A stretch of 64,000 nucleotides of DNA from Myrica gale (GCA_963930655.1 OZ005616.1:12552001-12616000), one strand, 5' to 3'; counted from the first letter of the stretch, positions 12,350 to 24,559 are shown. Notes: generated by a model from the sequence alone, not told the origin. Made by a program: numbers and translations.

Positions 12350-13440
12350 ATGACATTAGTAGTAATTTAATTTTAATAATTAAGTCATTTGTTAGGGAAA
12401 ATTCTGTTTTTTTGATAATTAGGACACCGATCGATCGCGTCAAAGGATACCGATGGATCGTTAGAATGAAATGCATGCGTCGTCGTTTTATACAGACTTG
12501 ACGATCGATCGTTCTTTTGAGACGATCCATCGACGCAGCACGTCGCGTAATGGGTCACTTACCGATCGATTGTGTGGTAATGGTGTCGTTTAATATTTTG
12601 CTACCGATGGATCGTTTGTATGTCATGCATGCGTCGTCGTTTTATACATTCGTAATGATCGATCGCTAGTCTGTAGCGATCCGTCGGTATTATCCGTCGT
12701 CTTTTTGGTCTTATATTATATCGATCGATCGTTACATTTTATCTTCATTTTATTGAATAATGTGAGTTTAAATGATTATAAATATATTAACAAAGTGTGT
12801 TATAATGTATTTAGATTACATTACAATATATCACGTACATATAATTCATATTTAGGAAAGCATGTATGAGTTGTACATGTTGTATTATAGATGGGGAGTG
12901 CACTTGTTAGTATGAGTTAAGTATTAAGATGTTAGAAACTAGTGACATAACGCTTATTTAACACATGATTACAAGTTATTAGAAGGAATTATGTATTAAG
13001 ATGACATTATTAGTAATTTAATTTTAATAATTAAGTCATTTGTTAGGGTAAAATCTGGTTTTTTTATTAATAGGTCCACGATCGATCGCGTAGTAATGCG
13101 ATCGATCGGTACATAACGGTGTCGTTTAATATTTTGCTAGTGATGGATCGTTAGTTTGTAATGCATGCGTTGTCGTTTTATACATACAGGACGATCGATC
13201 GCGCATTTTACACGATCCATCGGTGAAATTTGAGCGGGATTTTCATGCTAACGAGGCGATCGATCGGTGTATAGCGGTGTCGTTTAATATTTTCCTGCTG
13301 ATGGATCGTTATTATGTAATTCATGCGTCTTCGTATTATAGTTAGAGGACGATCGATGGCTCCATTTTAAACTATCCATCTGTGAAATTCGAGCGGGATT
13401 TTTCATGTTGACGAGGCGATCGATCGACGTATATCGAGCT
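12350..13440. repeat. GATCGATC-rich duplicated block of the CACTA element
   Basis: About 370 bp starting near 12350 is repeated starting near 12998; both copies contain AATTTAATTTTAATAATTAA and then GATCGATCG. Inside, a module with GGTGTCGTTTAATATTTT, GATGGATCG and ATGCATGCGTCGTCG recurs near 12448 (partial), 12580, 13122 and 13275 with increasing divergence. Confidence 0.7.
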
Positions 13441-14366
13441 TGAAATGCGAGAATGCGCAAAGGCCGTGGGTGAAAGGCAAAAATACACCCACGACAAGGA
13501 CGAGGAGAGTCGCGGAAGGAGTTACTTGGCCCAAAAAATTTGCCCAAAACACCGTCCTATTAGTAGTGAGCATTTTTAGAAGGGCTTAAGGTTAAGCCCA
13601 AGTTCAAATTCATTGATTTTTTAACCGGGTGAATATTGAAAAATTTGGGCGACATTTGTGAGATTTTGGTGTGAAATTGGTTCGTTTTGGTCTATATTTC
13701 GTGCAAGAGGTAATGGAATCAACATACACTACGATTTTTGAATGATTTTGTTGGTTATTTGATGTTTTTAATATTTGTCTATTTGTGGGTATTGTGGAAT
13801 GGATTTGTGATGATTAGAGCTTATTAGAGTATTATTAATATGTATATTAGAATTAGAATTGCATAAGGATGATTTGTGAGTGTTTTGATCTTGGATTTGA
13901 GTGTGGGGAGGCCTGAAAAGTTGTGTTTTCGATTTGAGTTTGTCACGATCTATCGCCTGTTTTTAACGATTGATCGTCTCTTAGATGGTGGTATTTCCGA
14001 TTGATCGTCTATGTCATGACGATGGATCGTTTGTTAGTTCGACGTTCGGTGATCGATCGTCTATAGTAGTGATTGATCGCGTGTTTTGGTCAGATCGCTG
14101 CATTATGATTTTTTGAGTGTTTGTTTTCATAATTGATACATGTGTAGTATTTGAGCTATATATTGAATGTTTGATTATTGAAGTGCTTGAGTTTTGAAAA
14201 TAAATCATGGAGTTTGAGAAGCATGGAGGGTGAATATTGGAGTGTTTTTGACTTGTTATGTTTGAGTTTATTTGAGGGATATGCTTAATTCTTGTGTGGG
14301 TGTTTACGAATTACTTAATTGGTGTATTTTTTTAGATTGGTGGCAATGGATAAGAGTTTGATTTAA

Positions 14367-15112
14367 GTGAAAAATGGGTTTGGTAAAAAGTATGCGGAGG
14401 GGGTCAGTAGGTTTGTCGGTATGGCTGATTCTTGTGTAGACTCTCAGGGTCAGATCAGATGTCTGTGTCGGAAGTGCATAAATGAAGTGTTTCAAATGTT
14501 GGATAAAATGGAAGATCATATTTACGTCAATGGGTTTGATGTGAGCTACAAGTCATGGGTGTTTCACGGGGAGGGTATTCAACTTACTTCTAATTTGAGT
14601 CAAGAGTCCGGTGCGGGTTTACCATATAGTGATGATGATTTAGGGGGAGATAACTCTGATAGAATGACGGAAATGTTGACTGATGTTCGTGTCGGATTAT
14701 ATGGTGGGCCGATAAGGGTTGAAACGGAGAACCCTAATAATAAGGAAACCCCTAGTTCGCAACCGAAGGGTTCAACACCACATAATAAGTTATGGGAAGA
14801 GGCAGAACAAGAATTGTATCCTGGATGTACCAAGTTTAGTAAGTTGTCATTTACGGTCCGGTTGTTGCATGTGAAGTCAGAGAATAAGTTGTCGGTTAAG
14901 GCATTTGATATGATGTTACAGTTGATCAAGGAGGCGTTGCCAGAGGGGGAGACGTTACCGAGATCGTAACAATTGTGAAAGGGTCTTGGGTTTAGTTATG
15001 ATAAGATTCATGCATGTCAGAATTATTGTGTGTTGTTTTGGAAGGAAAACAGTGAGTTAGACAATTATCCGGTATGTGGGGTGTCCCGGTGGAAATTTGA
15101 AAATAACTTGCG
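14367..15112 (+). pseudogene. CACTA transposase N-terminal part (Transposase-associated domain)
   Basis: The 200-codon ORF at 14367-14969 starts with a block containing GVSRFVGMADSC, IRCLCRKCIN and, about 20 residues on, GFDVSYKSWVFHGEG. This Cys/His pattern is typical of the Transposase-associated domain at the N terminus of plant CACTA transposases. Near the end is LIKEALPEGETLP, then a stop. Just downstream the frame resumes as LGFSYDKIHACQNYCVLF followed by CGVSRWKF, the zinc-binding stretch that normally leads into the catalytic domain. The catalytic domain is missing: from 15113 the sequence is already the Transposase_24 gene, so an internal deletion has joined the two genes. Not functional. 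Confidence 0.75.
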
Positions 15113-16144
15113 TATTTCAAGAAGTTCCCGAGTAAAGAGGTTGCATTGCCAAAGCCGCACCCTGATGCCACGGAAGAATAGTGGAAGGAGTTATGCGATC
15201 TGTTCACCAGCGAACCATTTTTGGTACGTGATTAAAGAAACTCGTTGCCTAAATTGATTTGATATTTAATTTCTTAAAATATCGCAGAAACGAAGCGAGC
15301 AAAATAAGAAGAATAGATCAAAGTTGACTGTGAACCACGCTGCTGGTTCGCGTTCCTTCCAGCTCACACGAGCTTGCATGGTTAGTTAAGAACTAAATTT
15401 TAGTGTTTATTGATATTTTTCGTCAATAACTTTATGCTATTGCCTTGTAGAAAACTCAAGAAAGCGGCGATATCAATCCTGCAGAGCTGTATAAAAAGAA
15501 TTATAAAAACAAAGATGAGATTTGGACCTCAAAAGGAGAGAGAGAAATTTATGTAAGTCGCTTTCATTTTAATCTACTTTATGTAATTTATGTATATTTA
15601 TCTACTTTAATGTTTCTGGTAATTATTACCATTTTTTAGGAATGGATGGATGCCTTCCAGCACCAGTGTGATTTGTAAGGAAAGACTTACACCGAAATTG
15701 AAGTATATTCTGAGATATTGGGCAAGAAGTCGGGATATGTTCGGGGATTAGGACGCACGGTTAAGCCTCCACCTTCATCAACTTTGACTACACAATCTTC
15801 TGATCTACAGCCCCAGCTAGCAAATGCAAGGGATGAGATAGAAGCGATGAGAGCTACTAGAGAAAAAGACTTGCAAGAATTTGCGAAGAAACAAGCTGAG
15901 ATGGAAGCCACGCTGAGGGACTACCTGTGAGACCCCAACTTTTCATGTGCTCTGATTATTGCGGAAGAGTATTTGGGTATTTAGTGAAATAATTGGAGGA
16001 TCATAATTGGGGTGTTGGAATAGGAAGATTTTTAGCACCCTGTTTTTAGGTAACATTGCTGTGAGATCCCGACCTTACCTTATTGATGTCGTTTATGATT
16101 CCCTCAATATGTACGTATGATTAAATGAGTGATTGTTGGTGTAA

Positions 16145-16507
16145 GTGTCGACACATTGGAGCATAGTGTCGACACATTAGACTAACACCCGAAAGTTTAC
16201 CTTTTTTGGAGCCCAAAGTGAATTTTGACTAAGTGTTGTAAGTGTCGACACCTTGGGTCAAAGTGTCGACACATTAGACCGATACCCGAGAGTTCGCCTT
16301 TTTCCAGAACTCCCGTGGATTTTGACCAAGTGATGGAAGTGTCGACACCTTGAGTGATGGTGTCGACACATCTAACTGAAACCCGAGAGTTTACATTTTT
16401 TCCCACTTTGGCCAAGTGTTGGAAGTGTCGACACCTTGAGTGATGGTGTCGACACATCCTACTAAATGTGTTGTAAGTGTCGACACCTTTAGTGATGGTG
16501 TCGACAC
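16145..16507. repeat. Five pairs of GTGTCGACAC palindromes, 21 bp apart
   Basis: Ten copies of the 10-bp palindrome GTGTCGACAC form five pairs (first members at about 16145, 16242, 16339, 16424 and 16477). In every pair the spacer is exactly 11 nt, so centres are 21 bp apart. They occupy the place of the CTCGA arrays of copies C and F, and lie about 95 bp upstream of the TATA-like GTATAAGG near 16604. Confidence 0.9.
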
Positions 16508-16597
16508 ATATAACTAAATCCCTAGAAAATACGTGAGGTGGAATTCATGTGAAAAAGGGGGAAATAAGGGAGGGCAGCCTTGTCTTTTCCCCAAGCC

Positions 16598-16752
16598 CTT
16601 TACGTATAAGGCAACCCCCCCCCTTTCCCACAAGTCATTTTGCCCTAGCTCCCCACCGAAGAAGAGAAGAGAAGAAAAGAAAGAAAGAAGAAGGAGAAAA
16701 GAAGAAGAAGAAAGGAAGAAGAGAAAGAAAGAGAGAGAGAAGAAGGTGAGTG
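16598..16752 (+). promoter_or_regulatory. LTR promoter, GA-rich leader and donor-like site (copy D)
   Basis: TTTACGTATAAGGC (near 16600), CCCTAGCTCCCC, about 80 nt of GA-rich leader, then AGAAG|GTGAGTGC with the GT at 16746-16747. Same order as in copy C. Confidence 0.5.
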
Positions 16753-18444
16753 CTTATGGCCGGCCAAGCCATACCCATTTTCACCTATGTTCTCTTTTTC
16801 TTTTGAATGGTTGATGGTTGTGTGTTGTTAGTTTCTCCTTGGTTGTTGTGATGGTTGTGTGTTGTTAGATTTCTCCTTGAGATTCATGTGTTTTCTTTGA
16901 AGAAAATGTAGATCTAGTGAGTTTTAGAGAGTTGTATGGATTGTGCACAAAGCCATGGAGAGTGTGGTTAGATTTGGGAATTTATAAACCCAAGAGAAAC
17001 CAACTTGCATACTAGGTGTTTGATAAAAGACCAAAGGGAGTGAAATAGATGCAATAACCTTTGTTCTAGTGATGAAATCATTGTTTTTGGTTGGAAGTTT
17101 TGAGTTGTATGTGTAAAGTCTACGTCTTGTATATGAGGTTATATGAGGAGGGCACTTGGGGCAAATTTCGTGGGCGTTGGATGATTTTGTACGATGAAGT
17201 ATGTGTATGACAACGTATGAGATATTGAACGAGGAATAAGTATGAGATATTGAATGAGGAATAAGGACGATTTTGTATGATGAAGCGTGAGTAATTGATT
17301 GATTACTCTATACGTCTAGTAAACCTATGAATAACAATGGTATGATCCAATTGTAGGTAAAGGGGCATTCAACCCACAAGCAAGCAAAGTAAGAGGAGCT
17401 TACGTTTGTAAGTGAAAATAGTAAGTAGCAACTTACGCTTTACAAAACTGGAATGATACACATCATGTTTTTATGAATAAGCATAACATGTTTATAACCA
17501 CGCATGATAAGTTGATTACTCATCATCAAGCATGACATGAGCACGTCATGAGCAATTGCATTTGCATTTATTTTTCTCATAAGAAAGAAGGAGAAATTTT
17601 ATGCAAATGAAAGTACCATTTTTATGCTACTTTACGTTAAGTTTCAAGTAAGTTAATGAACCCAAGTCGGTCGGTACCGTACCAAGTCAAGAAGGTGCAT
17701 CCACACCGAAGGACGTTTACGTGAAGGATGGATGTCACCTAGGACACCCATACCGAAGGATGCTTGCAAGAAGGATGGGTAGTCCAGGAGGTATGTGCAA
17801 TCACACTGAAGGATGCTTGCAAGAAGGTGTGAACCTCCAAGAGTCGTGTCTAGCCACTGAAGGACATTGAGAAGGTGTGCTAGCTCGACCATATGTAAGG
17901 TCCCCAAGGGAAATAGGGGACAGTTCCAACGGGAACGCACAACCCTGATGCCAGGGGTAAATGGAGCTCAAGTAGCCCATAGGATAAGAATGGAAAAGAT
18001 TTTCCAAAAGAAAGAGCTTTATAAGTATAAGAGATGTTTAAAAGAGCAAGTGCATGTGCATATGCAATCATGAGGCATACACGTGCATCACGATTCATGA
18101 TCATGCATGAATTATATATGTATACATGATATTTAAAGTTCAAGTTGTGATTATTTAAAGTTAAAGCTCATGATATTTCAAGTTGTACTTGAATTACATT
18201 ATGTTCAAGTTTGTAATTATTTCAAGTTTAAGCGCATGCTTATGATTTTAAGTCAAGTGCATGCTTATAATTTTAAGTTCATTATGATATCGAGTTCATG
18301 ATGATTTCAAGTTTAAAAGCAAGTGTATGATTTCAAGTTCAAGATTATGAGTTCAAAGAATAAGTTCATGGTTTCAAACTCACGATTTCAGTTCATATTT
18401 GCAAACCATGATTTCAAGCTCATGTTTTAATTATAATTCCTTAC

Positions 18445-18460
18445 TGAGTCTTTCGACTCA
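18445..18460 (+). promoter_or_regulatory. Conserved LTR hairpin, copy D
   Basis: Stem TGAGTC/GACTCA, loop TTTC. Followed after about 25 nt by CCAG|ATA, so the ATG of other copies is lost here. Confidence 0.6.
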
Positions 18461-19237
18461 CAGATGTTTTCAATTGTATCATTCCAGATAACAATTCAGG
18501 TGGGAAAATCTAGAAGAGGGACCGATGGGAACGTCCTCATCCCTCTTTGTTGTTCATTAAAGGTTAGATGTAATTTTGAAGAGTCATCATGAGCCTCCGT
18601 CGTGTGGTGGTCATGGGTTATTCGGACTATTAGAGTTCAAGGTTTTTGATGTCTAGTATCTTAGTCGTGGTTATCAGAATCAGAAGTTGAAGAGTTCATA
18701 GGAAGTACTATCAGGCATCCTGTGAATGTCTATGTTATGTGTATAAGGATTCAAGATGTATTACTTATATGTTATGAGTAGGTCCATATAAAGGTTTTGT
18801 TGGAATCCCTTAGGACTTGTACTTCAGTCATGCAGACATGACATGTAATTTGGATGCTTTCACTATTGCCGTTGTAGTCAATTGTGTAAGTTGAAGTTTA
18901 TGTAAATCTCTTTGGCCCATCTCTCTCAGTTGTAGGTGTTTTATGTATTTGTATAAAAAAAAAATCCGCTGCATGATTAAGGGAAACGCTGGAACATTCA
19001 TTGAGTGGATGTTCGCGGCTGTCATTAACCCCCTTCGGGCTAGCGTTCGGGGCGTGACACTACCGTGAGGAGCAGCGGGTGGAGCAAGAGCGCTTCCGGT
19101 TGGAGCAGGAGGAGCGCATGAAAATGGAGCAAGAGGAGCGCATGCAGAAGGAGCAAGAGCGCTTACGGGTAGAAATATCGAAGGAGCTAGAGAAGAAACA
19201 TGTCAAAGCGACTATTCAGCAAATCATTGATTTTTGA

Positions 19238-19881
19238 GTCATCAATGGAGTGTCTTTGTGCTCATTGCAGGAGTGGATGCTAGCTGGTAGTCGGCTATGG
19301 TGCGTGCTATTTTTGCTACATATGGGATTGGATGATGAAACACTTCGGGAAGCTGGTGCAGGAGATCGCTTTTGAAACTCCACGCACAAATGGGAACGTG
19401 CTGATTTTAATAGTTTTTGTCCCAGTTGCTTTCATCGAATTCTGTTTATAGAATGTTGATGCTTTGTGTCAATTTGTGAGGAATGTTGCCATTTCATATA
19501 TTTTGATTGTAGACTATTTATAGACTGCTTATAAGCTAATAGATTAACATGTTATTTCTGCTAATCATTTTGCATATTTTACTACAACAGTTTTCCAGCA
19601 TGACAAAAGAATTGAATACCATTACCCAAATAAATTTAAAAAGAGCACTCTGAATAAAAGAGCCTCATCAAGAAAAAAAAAATAACCGCAAGCTCAAAGA
19701 AACAATATCTGAGACTTTCAACGTTCTAATGATAGTAGAGAAACACCACTTTCCACAAAATTGTATCGGCAGAATTGAATTAGAAAAAAAAAATTATAGG
19801 CAGGATTGAGCACTTGCGACACCTTATTTCATTGCTGAATGAATGGTTTTGTGATGGCATAGCTACGAAGATGGTCGTAAC
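19238..19881. other. Region between transposase remnant and LTR E
   Basis: No ORF or repeat recognised. It may be the 3' untranslated and terminal part of the CACTA element, but no CACTA terminus is visible. Confidence 0.3.
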
Positions 19882-22800
19882 TGTGAGACCCCGTTTATCT
19901 CTTTTGTTATTTCCTATGTATTAGCTTTTAATTTAAATTATGGGGCCATATTTTTGGCCAATGTATGACCTACGCTTAAGGTACTTTAACTATTATGAAA
20001 TTTTATTTCAAGAATTTCCTTTAAATAATTTCTTTTCATTTTGGAAGTTTAGTGCAAGTTTAAATTTTATTTTCCCTAAGAACCGAAACTTGCTAGGTAA
20101 GTTTCTTTTATGGATTTATATTTTCCATTTGCTTAGTATATTCCATAATCCATAAAATTAAATTATGAAGTGAGATTTATATATTATGGCCGAAAATAAT
20201 TAAGTAGAAAATCATGAAATTCATGTAAGCATTTAAATATTTTTGTGTCTTTTAATAGGTAGCATTGATCATCATTATGTGGCCTTAATTATTAGTTTTG
20301 AATTATCTTTAGAGATGTTATATGACAATGCATTGGTCGGCCACACCTCACCAAATTCACCCCCCTTTTTCCTCTTGTCATTTTCAACTCTCTTGTCATT
20401 GTCATAATTGAATCCAGTGAAATTCAAATTAGGCTTCTACGAATTATCCCCCCCACTCCTTTACATTTCAAATGCTCATTGCTTTGGCCGAATAACACCC
20501 TCACTTCAACTCTCTTTCTCTTTTTCTCTCTTGATCAAAACTCATCTCCTTGGCTTAAGTCTTGTTTCCTTCCTCTTGAAACCAAAACACTTCTCTATGG
20601 TCTAGTTTGTTTCTCTTCTTTGGTAACCGAATTTTCCCCTTGGTTCAACTCATTTCTTCTCTCTTGGTGGCTGGAAATTTCTCTTCACTTAGCCATCTTC
20701 CCTTGATAGAAACTTAGTTCACTCTCTTGAAACCAAATCACTTCAAAGTTTCAAGTCTTGCCTTGTTTCTTCAAGCAACTTCCAGCTGCTGAACACTTCT
20801 CTTTTCCCCACCAAAAACCTCTATCTTAGCACCTCGAAGACACAAATCTCAGCCCTTGGAACCATTCCTAAAGGTGGAACCGAAAGTTGGGGGTAAGGGA
20901 GGATTTTTGGTGAAAACCGTGTGACTAGTGGAAGGTAGAGGTATATTTGATTTTCATATGATGTTTTGGCTTGAGTTCCTTATAGTTTCTAACCTAAGAT
21001 GTTTTATTATGGTAGGTGCTCTTCTTTTAGCAAGGCTTGTGTCCAATCATCAAGGTAAGGCCAAATATGGTTGTTGGTGCAAAATGATGTGTTGGCCGAA
21101 TGTATGATCTTGCTAGATCTTGAAGTTATTTTGTGATTGGTAGATCCTAGGTTGTGAAACTGGTCATGGAGGATGGGATCTATGTTGGAGATGAAGATTT
21201 GATGCATGTGGTTGATTCATGGCTGAATGGCTTAGAGAATAAAAGCTTTAATGGCCGAATGTCTTTTTTTAGTTGGATCTTGAGTTTAGTTGCCTTGTTC
21301 TTGCTAGATCTAGAGCTTGGAACACTTTAGGTTGTGTTGTGATGCTGGATCTGGTCTTGTATACATGAGAATGTTAATGGATTGTAAGTTGCTTATGGAC
21401 AATGAAATGGAAATAGAAGAATATGCATGTTAGGGTTTCGGGTATTGGCTTACACTACCGTTGGCCGAATACATGTTGGGTTTCTTTGAGATATCTTGCT
21501 GTTAGTCTCTTTAAATGCTAGATCTAGTGAATGGATGATTGAATGAACAATGCATGTGAAGTTGCCATTGACTAAAAGTAGGTTTTAGATGTTGTTCATG
21601 ACATGGCCGAATGATGTAGTGAAGGAAACCCTAATGGCCAAACGATTAGTAATTTAAAATGTAATTTCATGTAATGTTTAAGTAAAATTAATATTTTGGC
21701 TAAATGAATTAGAGGTTAAAACCTAGATTTAGCATTAAGAGAAATCTTGCAAGTTAGTTAAGTATAAATGATGGAACTTAGACTTCGGATTGGTACTTGT
21801 TAAGGTAATTTGCAAAACTTGGATTTTGGTACCATTAGATTATTGATTTTGGACTTAGATGCTAATAGGATATGTTGATTTGCTAAATACTTTTCTTAAA
21901 TGATTAATAAGAGTTTTCTATGTAAACCCTTGAGAATGATATAATATTTTCAGAAATATATTTTTGGGGAAAAACCGAGCTATATACAAATATTTATCTT
22001 GTATGCTTATGTATTTATCTTGTAGGCGATCTTCGTACCTTTATTCGTAATCAAGGAGACCGAGGTAAGTGGATTGTAAGTGTGTAAGTAAGCTTACAAT
22101 TTTTTTAAAAAACTGGAATGACACGCTGCATAGATTCATGAACAAGCATGGCATGGCATGGGCATTGCATGATTTTCTAAAGTGAATTTTTATGCAATGG
22201 CGTACGGAAAGTTTTATGGAAAGATAAGTTAAGTCAAGGGGCTCTGGTCGGTACCGTACCATCATGATGGACACCCATACCGAAGGACGAATGCGAGAAG
22301 GTTGGGTGAATCCTAAGAGGCTGTGCAAACCACACTGAAGGACAATGAGAAGGCGTGGGCCTCCAAGAGTCGTGTCTAGCCATCAGGCCTGGGGCAACTA
22401 CGGGCTAGCTCGATCAAATGAAAAGTCCCCAAGGGTAAGGGAGACGATTCCGATGGGAACACACAACCCGGACTCCAGGGGTTAAATGGAGCGTAAGTAG
22501 CCCACAAGTTATGAAGGAAATGTTTTCAAGGGCGAGGGGCCAATTTCAAGAGCAAGTTTATGTCTACAAGCAAGAGCATATGCATACCCATGACATGCAT
22601 GTGCATCATGAATTATGATTTCCCATGTTAAGCAAGTCCAAGTCAAGATCACGTTTTAAAAGTTATGTTTTTCCCTTACTGAGTCTTTTTAAAAGTTATG
22701 TGTCATTCCAGATGCCTCAGGTGAAGGAAGTCAGGAGGACTACCTGACTTAGAAGAAAGATTATTCCTATGTTTTGTTGTTGTGATCTGATCGATGAGAT

Positions 22801-23005
22801 CTGTCACTTGTTTAAATGTTAAACATGTTATGTATGTATTAAGATGCAAGTTTATTGAGAATCTTAATTATGTTATGAGCTGGCTCGCTTCTCTCGCGAT
22901 TCTGTAGTTTTTTTGCTGTAAGTACGTATGTATGAACGCTGGAGCTTTCCTGGGGATTGCTCGCGGCTGTCATGGTCCCTGCGGGATGGCGTTCGGGGCG
23001 TGACA
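19882..23005 (+). mobile_element. Solo-type long gypsy LTR, copy E
   Basis: Begins TGTGAGACCCCG and ends GTTCGGGGCGTGACA. The flanks are GTAAC (19877-19881) and GAAAC (23006-23010), a 5-bp duplication with one mismatch. Length 3124 bp. It belongs to the A/B subfamily (GGGCTCTGGTCGGTACCG, GGCCTGGGGC). Its hairpin has decayed to TGAGTC followed by T/A (22680). Between 20330 and 20900 it is C/T-rich, corresponding to a leader region. Confidence 0.85.
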
Positions 23006-23558
23006 GAAACAGCGACGAGTGGTGAAGCCAAATCCTGACGTCTTCTTAGTCGTAACCGGAAAATAAGAAGTCGTCATACCTCAATAGTGACGGCGTAAAC
23101 TTGAATGTCGTGTTGGGTCACTTCGACAATAGCTAGGCGGCATCTTAAAGACATCGACGAAGGAGGAGGTGTTCTTGACACTGCACATCTTCGGTGAAGG
23201 ATGAGAAATCCTTCACGATCTGCACATCATTGGCGAAAGGTGGACAAACCTTGGCGACCTGAACATCGTTGGCCACGAAGCAACAACGAGCGATCCATGC
23301 AAAACCCTTCACCGATGATTGCTTAACCCTTTTCCTAAAGTCGTGGCCGAAAGGCTCCAGTGACGACTTTGTGCATTTTTTGTGTCGAAATCTCACATCG
23401 ACTGAGCCTGATTTTCTTGTAGTCATATGTGTTCGACATAATTGCATTAACGAGTTTGGTGACCTTTGAATGGTTGGGGGCTGCTTTTTCTCATCCAGAG
23501 TATCGAAAATTTGGAACCATAAAACAATTAAGAAGTAGTGGAAGCTGCTCTAGTTCAA
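23006..23558. other. Unassigned, with a CACTA-like terminus
   Basis: Contains several TCGTCAC/GTGACG and CTTCGTCG-type short repeats and ends a repeat-like stretch with GATTTTCTTGTAGT (23410-23423), like the 3' terminus of CACTA elements. The flanks give no 3-bp duplication with 9171. No gene seen. Confidence 0.35.
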
Positions 23559-24545
23559 GGCTTAATTAGCCAAAAGACCACAAGAACAAAGAACAATCCC
23601 GCTCAAGGGTTAATTAGCCCAAGAACGGGTACCCAAACTAGGTTATTAACCTAGAGTGAATCCCAAGTGACAAGGTTATTATCCTTGAAACCGACTTAGC
23701 ATATACGTGCCTATGCTTGGCCAAATCCCAACCCAAAAGCTCTCTGGCTCTCCAAGACTCTACTATTCTGAATATGAATGACTCTAATGGTCCTAAGGGT
23801 GTTTATATAGACATCCTTAGGAGCTTACAAACCCTAATGGACTCAATCAAATCAATTCAAATCACAATCAACTCTAAATCAAATCCCTTGAATCAAGCAG
23901 ATTTGATATTACATGCCTAATATAACAAGAACATAACGGAAAGGAATCTTCTAGAGTTTAGAAAAGGATCCCTAAATCTAGAATATATGATTTATTCAAT
24001 CATAACACAAAAGGAAACTAATCTCTAAGATACCTCCCTGATTGTTCGGATCTCACCGTCGTATGCCGCCGTCCACGGTGGTGCCGCCGCCGCTTGCACC
24101 ACCATGGGTGGTGATGCTCCTCCGGGCCCCCAGACCTTCCTCTTCAATTCCCCACCTAGTACCGGTAGGGGTGGTGGTGCTCCGCTGGCCATCCTGTGTC
24201 ATGGCACTCCTTTGTCTGCTGGCTCGCTGCTGCTGCTTGGCTTGGCTGGTGGCCAAGGACTTGCTGTGGCGCCGTGTCATGGCAAGGCCATGGGCAAGGC
24301 CATGCGCTGTCATGGCATGCCTGTGGCCAGCTGGCTGGCATGCCAGGCATGGGCGTTGGTGAGGCGCCATGCCTTGTCAGGGGCGCCTAGGTTGCGCGCG
24401 CGCGTGATGATGCCGTGGCATGGCTGTGGTGCTGTCGCCGCGCGCACTGTGGGCGTGTCATGAGTGCCCATGTGTTTCCTTGGTGCCTCATCTCGGCACC
24501 TATCCTCCAACTCATGGTTTTTGTCGCCCAAGTCGTCACTGGGGA
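23559..24545 (-). repeat. 3' terminal repeat of the gag-protease element, truncated
   Basis: Matches 26939-27940 with scattered substitutions. It lacks a GGTGGTGG insertion present near 27590 and has an extra GTGAGGCGCC block near 24358. The GC-rich half (24040-24470) produces long spurious ORFs in several frames. Confidence 0.8.
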
Positions 24546-24559
24546 TCTTTTCCTCCCAC

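Larger units (their letters stand above)
15926..19059 (+). mobile_element. Solo long gypsy LTR, copy D, TSD CTACC
   Basis: Begins TGTGAGACCCCAAC, ends GGGGCGTGACA and is flanked by perfect 5-bp duplications CTACC (15921-15925 and 19060-19064). It is 3134 bp with no internal region. The first ~135 bp match the head of copy C; then at 16061 a second head-like TGTGAGATCCCGACC appears, so the LTR itself is chimeric. The rest follows copy C: GA-rich leader, TCGGTACCG block, hairpin and conserved end. Confidence 0.9.
9171..19237 (+). mobile_element. CACTA (En/Spm) transposon, decayed, interrupted by a solo LTR
   Basis: The 5' end begins CACTACAAAAAAATTGAC at 9171, the standard CACTA terminus, followed by GTGACGAAA-type direct and inverted subterminal repeats and many GATCGATCG motifs. 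In order it holds a plant-transposon-protein remnant (10749-12063), more GATCGATC blocks, a Transposase-associated domain (14367-14600), a fragment of the main transposase, and a Transposase_24 gene ending at 19237. The solo LTR at 15926-19059 lies in the last gene. No convincing 3' terminus with a matching 3-bp duplication was found, so the end given is the last coding base; a TTTTCTTGTAGT at 23412-23423 is only a weak candidate. Confidence 0.75.
15113..19237 (+). pseudogene. Transposase_24 (Ptta/En/Spm) gene, split by a solo LTR
   Basis: Exon-like segments are 15113-15223, 15288-15380, 15451-15552, 15640-15925 and 19065-19237, with GT...AG introns at 15224-15287, 15381-15450 and 15553-15639. 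The joined frame contains WKELCDLFTSEPF, NRSKLTVNHAAGSRSF, then KDEIWTSKGE, KTYTEIEVYSEILG and GYVRGLGRTVKPPP, the characteristic Transposase_24 order. The tail is a strongly charged E/Q/R coiled coil ending at a TGA at 19235. The LTR at 15926-19059 entered the tail; removing it with one CTACC duplication keeps the reading frame. In-frame stops at 15179 (TAG) and 15676 (TAA) show the gene is dead. Such proteins are thought to bind subterminal repeats. Confidence 0.75.

Noticed and set aside
16197..16457. Cys/His-rich minus-strand ORF resembling a zinc-finger repeat protein
   Set aside because: The CRHH/CRHFDPRCRH pattern is only the translation of the GTGTCGACAC palindrome array.
9168..23427. 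One CACTA element running from 9171 to the TTTTCTTGTAGT at 23412-23423
   Set aside because: Flanking triplets do not match (CGG versus ATA) and the termini differ after about 12 bases, so I kept the 3' end open.
24042..24463. Several overlapping 60-120 codon ORFs on both strands
   Set aside because: They lie in the GC-rich half of a terminal repeat, change frame between the two copies and show no motif.
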